From NCBI GenBank assembly GCA_013042255.1, contig JABDQK010000156.1:1-7695 (forward strand): 7,695 bases of DNA, written 5' to 3'. The translations under genes were made by a program, and so were the position numbers. This document shows, piece after piece, positions 1 to 7,013 of the stretch. The notes below the pieces were generated by a model. The model worked only from the letters and a program-made list of their open reading frames with translations. It had not been told where the DNA came from and made no database searches. Positions within the stretch are counted from its first letter, which is position 1, and every line of letters starts with the position of its first letter. The DNA is from Flavobacteriaceae bacterium (GTDB taxonomy: Bacteria > Bacteroidota > Bacteroidia > Flavobacteriales > Flavobacteriaceae).

Positions 1-319
1 GTTCGGCCATACATCCGAGTACTCCAACCTTTAAATGAGGTCTGGATTTTTTAACGGCATTGAATTTTTCAAGCCTTTTCCTTACCGTTGTTTCGGCTTT
101 TTCACGAATAGAGCAGGTATTGACAACAACCAGCTCTGCTTCCTCTAACTCGGAAGTCGTATTAAACCCTTCATCAGCCAGGATAGAGGCCACGATCTCA
201 CTGTCGGAAAAATTCATCTGGCAACCATAGCTCTCTATGTAGAGCTTTCGCACATTTTTATTTCTTGACTTTGTCTTCAGGGAAGAACCCTGAATATTTT
301 CATCGATTACTTTTTCCAT
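1..319 (-). CDS. miaB: MiaB, tRNA-2-methylthio-N6-dimethylallyladenosine synthase (N-terminal part, cut by window edge)
   Basis: Only the first 106 codons are in the window; the gene runs off the left edge. MiaB is a radical-SAM methylthiotransferase that adds a methylthio group to i6A37 of tRNAs reading UNN codons. The visible part is the N-terminal UPF0004/MTTase domain. It has the three cysteines that bind the auxiliary 4Fe-4S cluster in their usual contexts: C33 in YGCQMN, C69 in [10 protein letters not shown] and C103 in LGCMAE. The radical-SAM CxxxCxxC motif and the TRAM domain would lie beyond the edge. [10 protein letters not shown] is characteristic of MiaB rather than RimO or MtaB. 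The start is the ATG at 319-317. It gives a hydrophilic N-terminal extension of about 25 residues before the domain, which I recall as common in flavobacterial MiaB. No Shine-Dalgarno site precedes it, as is usual in this phylum. It is transcribed divergently from the lipoprotein gene. Confidence 0.95.
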   Translation of the reverse strand, partial: MEKVIDENIQGSSLKTKSRNKNVRKLYIESYGCQMNFSDSEIVASILADEGFNTTSELEEAELVVVNTCSIREKAETTVRKRLEKFNAVKKSRPHLKVGVLGCMAE

Positions 320-354
320 ATAAACTCTATAATGACAGGCGTATTAAAGGAGGG

Positions 355-387
355 CAAAGATAAGACAATATCCTTTTTTATGACAAT
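355..387 (-). promoter_or_regulatory. Predicted Bacteroidota-type promoter of miaB
   Basis: Read on the minus strand, TATCTTTG (362-355) is a full match to the Bacteroidota -7 consensus TAnnTTTG. An ATTG (387-384) lies 21 bp upstream, close to the TTG-type -33 element and within the usual spacing. Transcription would start near 349, leaving a leader of about 30 nt before the miaB ATG. The call rests on consensus matching alone. Confidence 0.5.
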
Positions 388-476
388 TTGACAGGTGAAT
401 ATTTTCATAAAAAAGACGCAACTGGATAGATGCATACGTATCTATAGTGTATCCTAATCTATTAATAAGCTTTCTT

Positions 477-1709
477 ATGAAAACCCTGAATTTCCTGCTT
501 GTAGTTATTGCTGTTTCGAGTCTGCTATCCTGTGAAAAAGAAGATTCTGGAAAGTATGCCGATTATCTCGTAGCTCGACCTCTTACTATTTCTATGGAAG
601 AATTTAAAAATGGTGTAGACGTCACCGTTCCTCAGCCTATAAATGAATCAGGTAAAATCTACGCCTACGAGAATTACATTTTTATTAATGACAAATACAA
701 AGGGGTTCATGTGATAGATAATAGTGATCCCAGTTCCCCGACCAAGGTAGCCTTCATTAAAATAGCCGGAAATGTGGACATTTCGGTAAAGAACAATTTC
801 CTGTATGCTGATAGTCTTACGGATCTGATTGTGATCGACATTTCCGATATCAATAACATGCAAATTGTTAACCGACTGCACGATGTATTGCGGGATAACG
901 TTATTTGGCCGCTGGAGGCAGATATTTTTGAATACGAGGATTGGGGAAATCCCGATAATGTACTAATTGGCTGGGAAGTGGTCACCGAACGAAGATTGGT
1001 AGAAGAGGTGCAGCAACGCTTTGATGATGTACTGATGGCCAATGCCGCTGAAAACAGTATAGGACAAGGAGGCTCACTGGCACGCTTTAAGATAGTTGCA
1101 GATTATTTATACGCTGTGGACAATCACAGTATAAATATCTTTGAAATTTCAGACCTGGCTAATCCCGTAGACATGGAAGATGTGTATGCCGGATTCGATA
1201 TCGAAACAATCTTTAATCAGGAAAATCATTTGTTCTTAGGGAGCCGAAGCGGAATGTATATTTACGATATTTCCTCCCCGGCGCAGCCCAGCTTCGTTTC
1301 CGAATTTCAACACGGCACGGCCTGTGATCCTGTAGTTGTAGACGGGGATTTCGCCTATGTCACATTAAGAGGCGGAAATGGATGCGGCGCTACCGAAAGT
1401 GGATTATTCGTCATCGATATAGCTGATATTTCCAATCCTGCCCTTCTTAAGTCGTATCCCATGGAAGAACCCTATGGCCTGGGTGTAAAAGACGATAAAC
1501 TCTTTGTCTGTGATGGAAGTTACGGTCTTAAGGTTTATGACAAAAGCAATGTGCCCGACTTAACCCCCCTGGAACATTTTGATGGAATAACCACCTTTGA
1601 TGTTATTCCGATGCAGGACCATTTACTTATGATCGGCGATGAGGTTTTATATCAATATACCTATACCACAACCAGCCTGGAATTGATCAGTTCAATGGCT
1701 CTGGATTAA
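477..1709 (+). CDS. LVIVD-repeat outer-membrane lipoprotein, probably surface-exposed
   Basis: Predicted 410-residue lipoprotein of unknown biochemical role. Residues 1-18 are a lipoprotein signal peptide (MKT, then a hydrophobic stretch) ending in the lipobox LLSC with C19 as the lipidated residue. The next residues, EKED, are acidic and resemble the lipoprotein export signal that sends Bacteroidota lipoproteins to the cell surface. The mature part has about six LVIVD-type repeats, each a beta strand followed by a turn of the form VIDISD..NP. They centre near residues 76-86, 117-127, 220-230, 259-271, 309-321 and 350-360, suggesting a propeller-like fold. Residues about 140-205 form a longer, partly charged insert between repeats two and three. 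Cysteines 283, 303 and 345 could include a disulfide. The reading frame extends upstream to a GTG at 447, but the ATG at 477 places the signal peptide correctly at the N terminus. I see no convincing promoter. Family knowledge: LVIVD proteins occur in bacterial and archaeal surface proteins, mostly uncharacterised. Confidence 0.85.
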   Translation: MKTLNFLLVVIAVSSLLSCEKEDSGKYADYLVARPLTISMEEFKNGVDVTVPQPINESGKIYAYENYIFINDKYKGVHVIDNSDPSSPTKVAFIKIAGNVDISVKNNFLYADSLTDLIVIDISDINNMQIVNRLHDVLRDNVIWPLEADIFEYEDWGNPDNVLIGWEVVTERRLVEEVQQRFDDVLMANAAENSIGQGGSLARFKIVADYLYAVDNHSINIFEISDLANPVDMEDVYAGFDIETIFNQENHLFLGSRSGMYIYDISSPAQPSFVSEFQHGTACDPVVVDGDFAYVTLRGGNGCGATESGLFVIDIADISNPALLKSYPMEEPYGLGVKDDKLFVCDGSYGLKVYDKSNVPDLTPLEHFDGITTFDVIPMQDHLLMIGDEVLYQYTYTTTSLELISSMALD

Positions 1710-1782
1710 TTATCCCCTGACAGGCTTTCAAGGATCAGTTGCTGGAAGATATTTTGAATCACAAGAGAAGTAAAAGAAGCAA

Positions 1783-1796
1783 ATCAAATTTTTGAT
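1783..1796. repeat. Short inverted repeat upstream of the topA -7 element
   Basis: ATCAAA (1783-1788) and TTTGAT (1791-1796) form a perfect 6-bp inverted repeat around a TT spacer. It ends one base before the putative topA -7 element, between the -7 and the expected -33 position, where a repressor could bind. It is AT-only except for one C/G pair per arm, so chance occurrence is quite possible, and it is too weak to act as a terminator for the upstream gene. Confidence 0.3.
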
Positions 1797-1797
1797 A

Positions 1798-1805
1798 TAC
1801 TTTTG
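1798..1805 (+). promoter_or_regulatory. Candidate -7 element for topA
   Basis: TACTTTTG matches the Bacteroidota -7 consensus TAnnTTTG in full. Its position would put the transcript start near 1811, only about 14 nt before the topA ATG. No TTG-type -33 element is found at the usual 19-23 bp upstream, so the assignment is tentative. It would drive topA and probably the ureohydrolase-like gene 20 bp downstream. Confidence 0.35.
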
Positions 1806-1824
1806 TGACTTCAAAAATCAATGA

Positions 1825-4293
1825 ATGGCTAAGAATTTAGTAATTGTAGAATCACCCGCCAAGGCAAAGACTATCGAGAAATTTCTGGGAAAGGATTTTA
1901 AGGTAGAATCGAGTTTTGGACATATTGCAGACCTTCCGTCAAAAGAACTGGGGGTTGACGTAGCCAACGATTTTAAACCCAAATACATTGTCGATAAGGA
2001 TAAAAAGTCCCTTGTAAAAAAACTTAAGGACCTGGCAAAGAAAGCCGAGACCATATGGCTTGCCAGTGATGAGGACCGGGAAGGGGAGGCCATCTCATGG
2101 CACCTGGCGGAAACCCTCGATCTCGACAAAAACAAAACCAAACGAATTGTCTTTAATTCCATTACTAAGTCGGCCATACAGAACGCGATTGAAAATCCGC
2201 GGGCCATTAACTACGATTTGGTCAACGCCCAGCAGGCCAGGAGAGTCCTCGACCGATTAGTGGGCTACGAACTTTCGCCGGTTTTGTGGAAAAAAATTAA
2301 ACCAGGCCTTTCTGCCGGAAGAGTGCAATCTGTGGCGGTGCGACTTATAGTAGAGCGCGAACGCGACATTGAAGCCTTTGTTCCTGTAGCCTCCTTCCGC
2401 ATAAATGCAGAATTCCGAACTCAGAAAGGAGAGGTTTTTAGTGCTAAACTTTCCAAGACATTTGATACCAAGGAGGAAGCAGAAGTATTTCTGAAAGCGA
2501 ATCTGCAGGCAGAATTTGAAGTTGCATCCCTCGATAAGAAACCCGCAAAGAAATCACCTTCAGCACCTTTTACGACATCTACCTTACAACAGGAGGCCTC
2601 CAGGAAACTTTATTTTTCTGTGGGAAGGACTATGCAGGTGGCCCAGCGGCTTTATGAAGCCGGACTGATAACCTATATGAGGACTGATAGTGTAAACCTG
2701 TCTTCGGAGGCGATAAATGATGCCAAAAAAGCAATCGTAACTAATTACGGTGAGAAGTACAGCAAGGTTAGGAACTACAAAGGGAAGAGCAAAGGGGCAC
2801 AGGAGGCTCATGAAGCCATCCGGCCTACGGATATGACCCTGCAGAATCCGAAGGTAGAAAGAGACCAGGCCAAATTATACGAATTGATATGGATGCGAAC
2901 CCTGGCTTCTCAAATGGCCGATGCACAGTTGGAACGCACCAACGTTAAGATTAGTGCCAACTCGCACAAGGAACAGTTTACAGCCAATGGAGAGGTTGTC
3001 AAGTTCGATGGATTTTTAAAGGTCTACCTCGAAGGGAAGGACGAAGAGGATATAGCCGAAGAACAGGAAGGAATGCTCCCAGCTCTTCAGGTAGGAGAGT
3101 CCCTTGATAACAACTACATCACTGCTACAGAACGATTTACCCGGCCACCCTATCGCTTTACGGAGGCATCTTTGGTGAAGAAGCTTGAAGAATTGGGGAT
3201 TGGAAGACCCTCTACCTATGCTCCAACCATTTCTACTATTCAGAACAGAGGATATATTGAGAAAGGAACAGTTGAAGGATCCGAGCGTAAATACAGTCAG
3301 TTAGTTCTTGAGAACAATCAAATCAAAGAGAATCACCTTACTGAAACAGTCGGATCTGATAAGGGGAAGATGGTGCCTACTGATATAGGAATGATCGTCA
3401 ACGATTTTCTGGTGGAAAATTTCGCTAACATCCTGGATTACAATTTTACTGCAAAAGTAGAAAAGGACTTCGACGAGATCGCTTCTGGAGAGGAAGACTG
3501 GCAGAAAGTAATGAAAGACTTTTACAAGGATTTCCATCCCAATGTGATTGATGTGGAGGAGAACGCAGACCGTGCCAGTGGTGAACGTGTTCTTGGGACA
3601 GATCCCAAGACTAAAAGACAGGTCTCAGTTCGCCTGGGACGATTTGGCCCTATGGTGCAGATAGGCACAGTGGAGGAGGAAGAAAAACCGCTTTTTGCCA
3701 GTCTGCTGCCAGACCAGTCAATAAACACAATTACCTATGAGGAAGCCATGGACCTCTTTAAGTTGCCGCGGAAATTAGGAGTCTATGAAGGGGAGGAAGT
3801 TGAAGCCAATGTAGGCCGATACGGACCATACGTACGTTATGGTAAAAAGTTTGTCTCCCTTGAAAGCGGGGAAAGTGCGATGGATGTAGGTTTAGACCGG
3901 GCTATTGAACTTATAAAGGCCAAGCAAAAAGCAGACGCGCCAATAACCACCTATGAAGGGAAAGACGTGACTAAAGGGAAAGGGAGATTCGGTCCTTTTA
4001 TCAAATGGGACGGCATGTTTATCAACGTCAACAAAAAATACAATTTTGATCAACTCTCTGAAGCAGATATTGCTGACCTAATAGAGGCCAAGAAAAAGAA
4101 GGAGGCCGAGCGCGTAGTAAAGGAATGGCCAGAGGAAGGGATCAGAATAGAGAAAGCCCGCTGGGGCCGGCACAATGTAATCAAAGGCAAAACTAAGGCA
4201 GAACTGGCCAAGGAAGTTGATGTTACAAAAATGAGTCTGGAAGACGCGAAAAGTCTTCTGGAAAAGAAAAAACCCAAGAAAAAAAGTAAATAA
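1825..4293 (+). CDS. topA: DNA topoisomerase I (type IA, omega protein), zinc-finger-less form
   Basis: Relaxes negatively supercoiled DNA by passing a strand through a transient single-strand break, with a 5'-phosphotyrosine intermediate and Mg2+ in the TOPRIM domain. All catalytic parts are present in 822 residues. The TOPRIM domain (about 3-115) has E9 in IVESPAKAKT and the acidic triad D82, D84, E86 in SDEDREGE. The central domain includes AGRVQSVAVR (164-173). The active-site tyrosine is Y284 in ITYMRTDS, with R286 and the conserved LGIGRPSTYA (457-466) nearby. The C terminus (about 585-822) lacks the cysteine zinc ribbons of the E. coli enzyme; the protein has no cysteine at all. Instead it has four topoisomerase C-terminal repeats, around RLGRFGPMV (603), NVGRYGPYV (662), KGRFGPFIKW (719) and ARWGRHNVI (778), and ends in a lysine-rich tail. 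The ATG at 1825 is chosen because MAKNLVIVESPAKAKT is the standard family N terminus. An out-of-frame ATG at 1821 overlaps it. Confidence 0.97.
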   Translation: MAKNLVIVESPAKAKTIEKFLGKDFKVESSFGHIADLPSKELGVDVANDFKPKYIVDKDKKSLVKKLKDLAKKAETIWLASDEDREGEAISWHLAETLDLDKNKTKRIVFNSITKSAIQNAIENPRAINYDLVNAQQARRVLDRLVGYELSPVLWKKIKPGLSAGRVQSVAVRLIVERERDIEAFVPVASFRINAEFRTQKGEVFSAKLSKTFDTKEEAEVFLKANLQAEFEVASLDKKPAKKSPSAPFTTSTLQQEASRKLYFSVGRTMQVAQRLYEAGLITYMRTDSVNLSSEAINDAKKAIVTNYGEKYSKVRNYKGKSKGAQEAHEAIRPTDMTLQNPKVERDQAKLYELIWMRTLASQMADAQLERTNVKISANSHKEQFTANGEVVKFDGFLKVYLEGKDEEDIAEEQEGMLPALQVGESLDNNYITATERFTRPPYRFTEASLVKKLEELGIGRPSTYAPTISTIQNRGYIEKGTVEGSERKYSQLVLENNQIKENHLTETVGSDKGKMVPTDIGMIVNDFLVENFANILDYNFTAKVEKDFDEIASGEEDWQKVMKDFYKDFHPNVIDVEENADRASGERVLGTDPKTKRQVSVRLGRFGPMVQIGTVEEEEKPLFASLLPDQSINTITYEEAMDLFKLPRKLGVYEGEEVEANVGRYGPYVRYGKKFVSLESGESAMDVGLDRAIELIKAKQKADAPITTYEGKDVTKGKGRFGPFIKWDGMFINVNKKYNFDQLSEADIADLIEAKKKKEAERVVKEWPEEGIRIEKARWGRHNVIKGKTKAELAKEVDVTKMSLEDAKSLLEKKKPKKKSK

Positions 4294-4313
4294 CCCCCCT
4301 TTGCTATAGTCTT

Positions 4314-5471
4314 ATGGCATTTGATTTTTTAGTTCCGGTTGAAGATAAGGCCCTGGCGCATTGCGAGCTCTTGCCACCGCAATCCCTGGGAAAGAATATC
4401 TTTAAACATACCCAAAGAGACGGATTGCCAGTCCTGGCTAATGCTTCATTTGCCATTATGGGTGTAAATGAATCGCGTAACGCCTTTGAGAAGAAACCTG
4501 AAAAACTCGCCATAGTAGAGATTCGTATTCAATTGTACAAGTTGATGATGGGCAATTGGAATCTCAATATTGTAGACCTCGGCAATGTGGAGGAAGGGGA
4601 GACGGTGGAAGACACCTATTTCGTCGTCAAGGAAATTACTGCAGGTTTGCTGGAGGAAAATGTTATACCTATTATAATAGGTGCCACTCAGGACATTACC
4701 TATCCTACCTACCGGGCTTTTGACGGGATAAAAGACCTGATCAATCTCGTATCCATTGATAGCCGATTCGACTTTGGGGCGGATGAAGAATTGATCAGCT
4801 CCAGCTCTTACATGAGTAAGATCATTACCGATAAGCCCAACAATCTGTTTAATTTTTCCAATATCGGGTACCAGAGTTATTTTAATGCACAGGAGGAGAT
4901 CGACCTTATGGAACGGTTGTTCTTTGATGCTTACCGTCTTGGTGAAATCTCTTCAGATATAACCTTAGCCGAACCTGTGTTGCGTAATGCCCACCTGGTA
5001 AGTTTGGATGCCAGGGCCATAAAAGCCAGTGAGGTAGGAGGTTCATCCAATTATTCGCCTAATGGTTTTGATGGTCGGGAGATCTGTGCAATCGCACGAT
5101 ACGCCGGAATCAGTGAAAATGTAGCTGTGTTCGGAATTTATGAAAGTGAAAACTCACCCTTATCGTTCCAGCTGATCGCTCAGATTATCTGGTATTTTAT
5201 GGAAGGATTTAACTTCAGGATCAAGGAACGCCCTACTGGTTCCAGTAAAGATTTTACCAAGTTTATAGTCCCTACCGAAAACGAGGATCTAATTTTCTAC
5301 AAAAGTCTGCTCACCCAAAGGTGGTGGGTAGAAGTTCCTTCATTTGCTTCTTCGCATACTAAATCAAATTCGCCTGCGTTATTACCTTGCACTGAGCAGG
5401 ACTATTTGGACGCTTGCGACCAGATTATCCCTGAGCGGTGGTTTAAGGCCTACAAGAAAGGTTTAAACTAA
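4314..5471 (+). CDS. Ureohydrolase-superfamily protein (formimidoylglutamase/arginase-like), probable pseudoenzyme
   Basis: A 385-residue protein of the arginase/agmatinase/formimidoylglutamase fold, most like formimidoylglutamase in motif context. True family members hydrolyse guanidino or formimino groups with a binuclear Mn centre held by six residues. Aligned by eye, the first ligand motif (family GGGHE) reads GATQD at 123-127, so His is Q126. The DAHxD motif reads DSRFD at 149-153, keeping D149 and D153 but with R151 for His. The SxDxD motif reads SLDAR at 230-234, keeping D232 but with R234 for the second Asp. Three of six ligands are therefore lost, which argues against Mn-dependent hydrolysis. 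The fold is otherwise intact, with no stop or frameshift. There is no signal peptide, so it is cytoplasmic. It starts 20 bp after topA, probably cotranscribed, and lies just upstream of gldK. There are no histidine-use genes in view. Automatic annotation would probably name it hutG or arginase; I would not assign that activity. Confidence 0.85.
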   Translation: MAFDFLVPVEDKALAHCELLPPQSLGKNIFKHTQRDGLPVLANASFAIMGVNESRNAFEKKPEKLAIVEIRIQLYKLMMGNWNLNIVDLGNVEEGETVEDTYFVVKEITAGLLEENVIPIIIGATQDITYPTYRAFDGIKDLINLVSIDSRFDFGADEELISSSSYMSKIITDKPNNLFNFSNIGYQSYFNAQEEIDLMERLFFDAYRLGEISSDITLAEPVLRNAHLVSLDARAIKASEVGGSSNYSPNGFDGREICAIARYAGISENVAVFGIYESENSPLSFQLIAQIIWYFMEGFNFRIKERPTGSSKDFTKFIVPTENEDLIFYKSLLTQRWWVEVPSFASSHTKSNSPALLPCTEQDYLDACDQIIPERWFKAYKKGLN

Positions 5472-5588
5472 ACGTGAATTTTTTTTAAAGGAAGGCTAGT
5501 AACGTACAATATTTTATTCAAAAAGTAGTTTTAGAGAATAATAATTGACATTACTGCTTAAAGTCTAAATCGAAATTTAACCTAAAGT

Positions 5589-6944
5589 ATGAAGAAGCTA
5601 TTGTTGTTATCTATAGCGTTTGTTTTTTTACTCTCAAGTTGCGGGTCTAAGACAAAAGGAGAACTAGTGGGCGTACAAGGAAAGAAATGGTACCCTGAAA
5701 AACCATATGGAATGGAACTCATACCAAGGGGTGCTTTCATCATGGGAAAAAGCGAGGAAGATATGGCGCAGGTTCTCAACGCCCCAACTAAAACTGTAAC
5801 GGTAAGATCGTTCTATATGGATGATACCGAAATAACAAACAGTGAATATCGTCAGTTTGTACAATGGGTCCGCGATTCTATCGTCAGGACCAAATTGGCA
5901 ATTCTGGCTGATGAACTAGGAATGGGTCCTGAGGACGGAGGTATCGGAGAGTACGCTTTTAAGAGTGCTGACACCACCAGAATGTCGACATATGAAAAGT
6001 ATATGCTCGACAATTATTCCGGAATGGGCGAAACGGGCTATGAAGGCTATCGTTTAAATACTGAGGAAGACCTGGTTTGGGATACATCAGATTATCCGGA
6101 TGAATATTATACGGAGATAATGGATTCATTGTACATTCCTGAAGAGGAGTCTTACAATGGACAACGTATTATTGATGTAACCAAATTAAAGTATAAATAT
6201 ACCTGGATGGATATCGAAGCGGCGGCCCGTTCTAGGGACTCACGCCGTAAGGAATTCCTGAGGACCGAAGAATTGGAAATTTATCCCGATACTACGGTAT
6301 GGATCCGAGATTTTGAATATTCTTACAACGAACCCATGCACAATGATTATTTCTGGCATGATGCTTATAGTGACTACCCTGTTGTTGGGGTATCCTGGAC
6401 TCAGGCCAAAGCCTTTTGTCATTGGAGAACTAAATTCAAGAACGATGATCAGAAGTCGCGTGGGAAACAATTTGTGAACCAGTTCCGTTTGCCTACAGAG
6501 GCCGAGTGGGAATACGCTGCCCGTGGTGGTATCGAAGGAGGTACCTATCCCTGGGGAGGTCCGTATGTAATTAGTGATACAGGCTGTTTTATGGCCAACT
6601 TTAAACCTCAGCGAGGGGATTACGCAGCGGATGCAGCCTTATATACGGTAGAAGCAAAATCATATGAGCCCAATGATTTTAACCTGTACAATATGGCAGG
6701 GAACGTTTCGGAGTGGACTAACAGTAGTTATTTCCCCGGTTCTTACGAATACGCTTCTACAATGAACCCCAACGCAGATTCGGGCGGTAACGCCAGAAAA
6801 GTAATCCGCGGAGGATCCTGGAAAGATGTGGCTTACTTCCTGCAGGTAAGTACAAGGGATTATGAATATCGTGATTCTGCCAGGAGTTACATCGGTTTCA
6901 GAACCGTACAGGACTATATGGGAGAAGAAGATTCAACACAATAA
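5589..6944 (+). CDS. gldK: GldK, type IX secretion/gliding outer-membrane lipoprotein (FGE-sulfatase fold)
   Basis: GldK (PorK in Porphyromonas) forms with GldN a large ring on the periplasmic face of the outer membrane, linked to the GldLM motor. The 451-residue protein starts with a lipoprotein signal peptide and lipobox LSSC, with C18 lipidated. The following residues, GSKTKG, are not acidic, which fits a lipoprotein kept facing the periplasm. The body is an FGE/SUMF1-type domain. Visible motifs are YGMELIPRGAFIMG (40-53), FYMDDTEITNSEYRQF (75-90), YPVVGVSWTQAKAFCHW (263-279), FRLPTEAEWEYAARGG (299-314), YPWGG (320-324), LYNMAGNVSEWT (366-377) and VIRGGSWKD (405-413), then GFRTV. The catalytic cysteines of formylglycine-generating enzymes after RGGSW are absent, so the role is structural. 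A long acidic, tyrosine-rich insert fills about 95-260. The gene follows a 117-bp AT-rich spacer in which I find no full TAnnTTTG promoter; gldL is 69 bp downstream. Confidence 0.95.
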   Translation: MKKLLLLSIAFVFLLSSCGSKTKGELVGVQGKKWYPEKPYGMELIPRGAFIMGKSEEDMAQVLNAPTKTVTVRSFYMDDTEITNSEYRQFVQWVRDSIVRTKLAILADELGMGPEDGGIGEYAFKSADTTRMSTYEKYMLDNYSGMGETGYEGYRLNTEEDLVWDTSDYPDEYYTEIMDSLYIPEEESYNGQRIIDVTKLKYKYTWMDIEAAARSRDSRRKEFLRTEELEIYPDTTVWIRDFEYSYNEPMHNDYFWHDAYSDYPVVGVSWTQAKAFCHWRTKFKNDDQKSRGKQFVNQFRLPTEAEWEYAARGGIEGGTYPWGGPYVISDTGCFMANFKPQRGDYAADAALYTVEAKSYEPNDFNLYNMAGNVSEWTNSSYFPGSYEYASTMNPNADSGGNARKVIRGGSWKDVAYFLQVSTRDYEYRDSARSYIGFRTVQDYMGEEDSTQ

Positions 6945-7013
6945 CAGATTACCAATAAAGATCAAACAAAAACCAAATACTTATTTATTAAACTTAAATT
7001 AAATCTTAGAATT

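Noticed and set aside
346..354. Strong Shine-Dalgarno-like AAAGGAGGG on the plus strand
   Set aside because: No start codon with an open frame follows at a usable distance; the nearest ATG (380) stops after three codons. On the other strand it is simply the miaB leader.
447..476. Upstream GTG start for the LVIVD lipoprotein, adding ten residues
   Set aside because: It would put ten extra residues in front of the lipoprotein signal peptide. The ATG at 477 begins with MKT and a hydrophobic stretch of correct length before the lipobox.
707..1042. Open frames on the minus strand inside the lipoprotein gene, with similar ones inside topA, gldK and gldL
   Set aside because: They lie wholly within clear genes, have no recognisable domains and have compositions typical of antisense frames.
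4314..5471. Functional formimidoylglutamase (hutG) or arginase
   Set aside because: Three of six metal ligands are replaced (Q126, R151, R234) and no histidine or arginine catabolic genes are nearby. Only fold membership is supported.
5461..5485. Possible terminator at the end of the ureohydrolase-like gene: GTTTA-AAC-TAAAC followed by a T run
   Set aside because: The stem is only 5 bp and almost all A/T, part of it is coding sequence, and the T run is separated from it. Too weak to call.
5526..5533. TAGTTTTA as a -7 promoter element for gldK
   Set aside because: One mismatch in the key TTTG and no TTG-type element at the right distance upstream. In an AT-rich spacer this is expected by chance.
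5589..6944. GldK as an active formylglycine-generating sulfatase activator
   Set aside because: The region after RGGSW has no cysteines, and the only cysteines in the mature protein besides C18 (C277 and C333) are not at the catalytic positions. The lipoprotein signal and gldL neighbour identify it as GldK.
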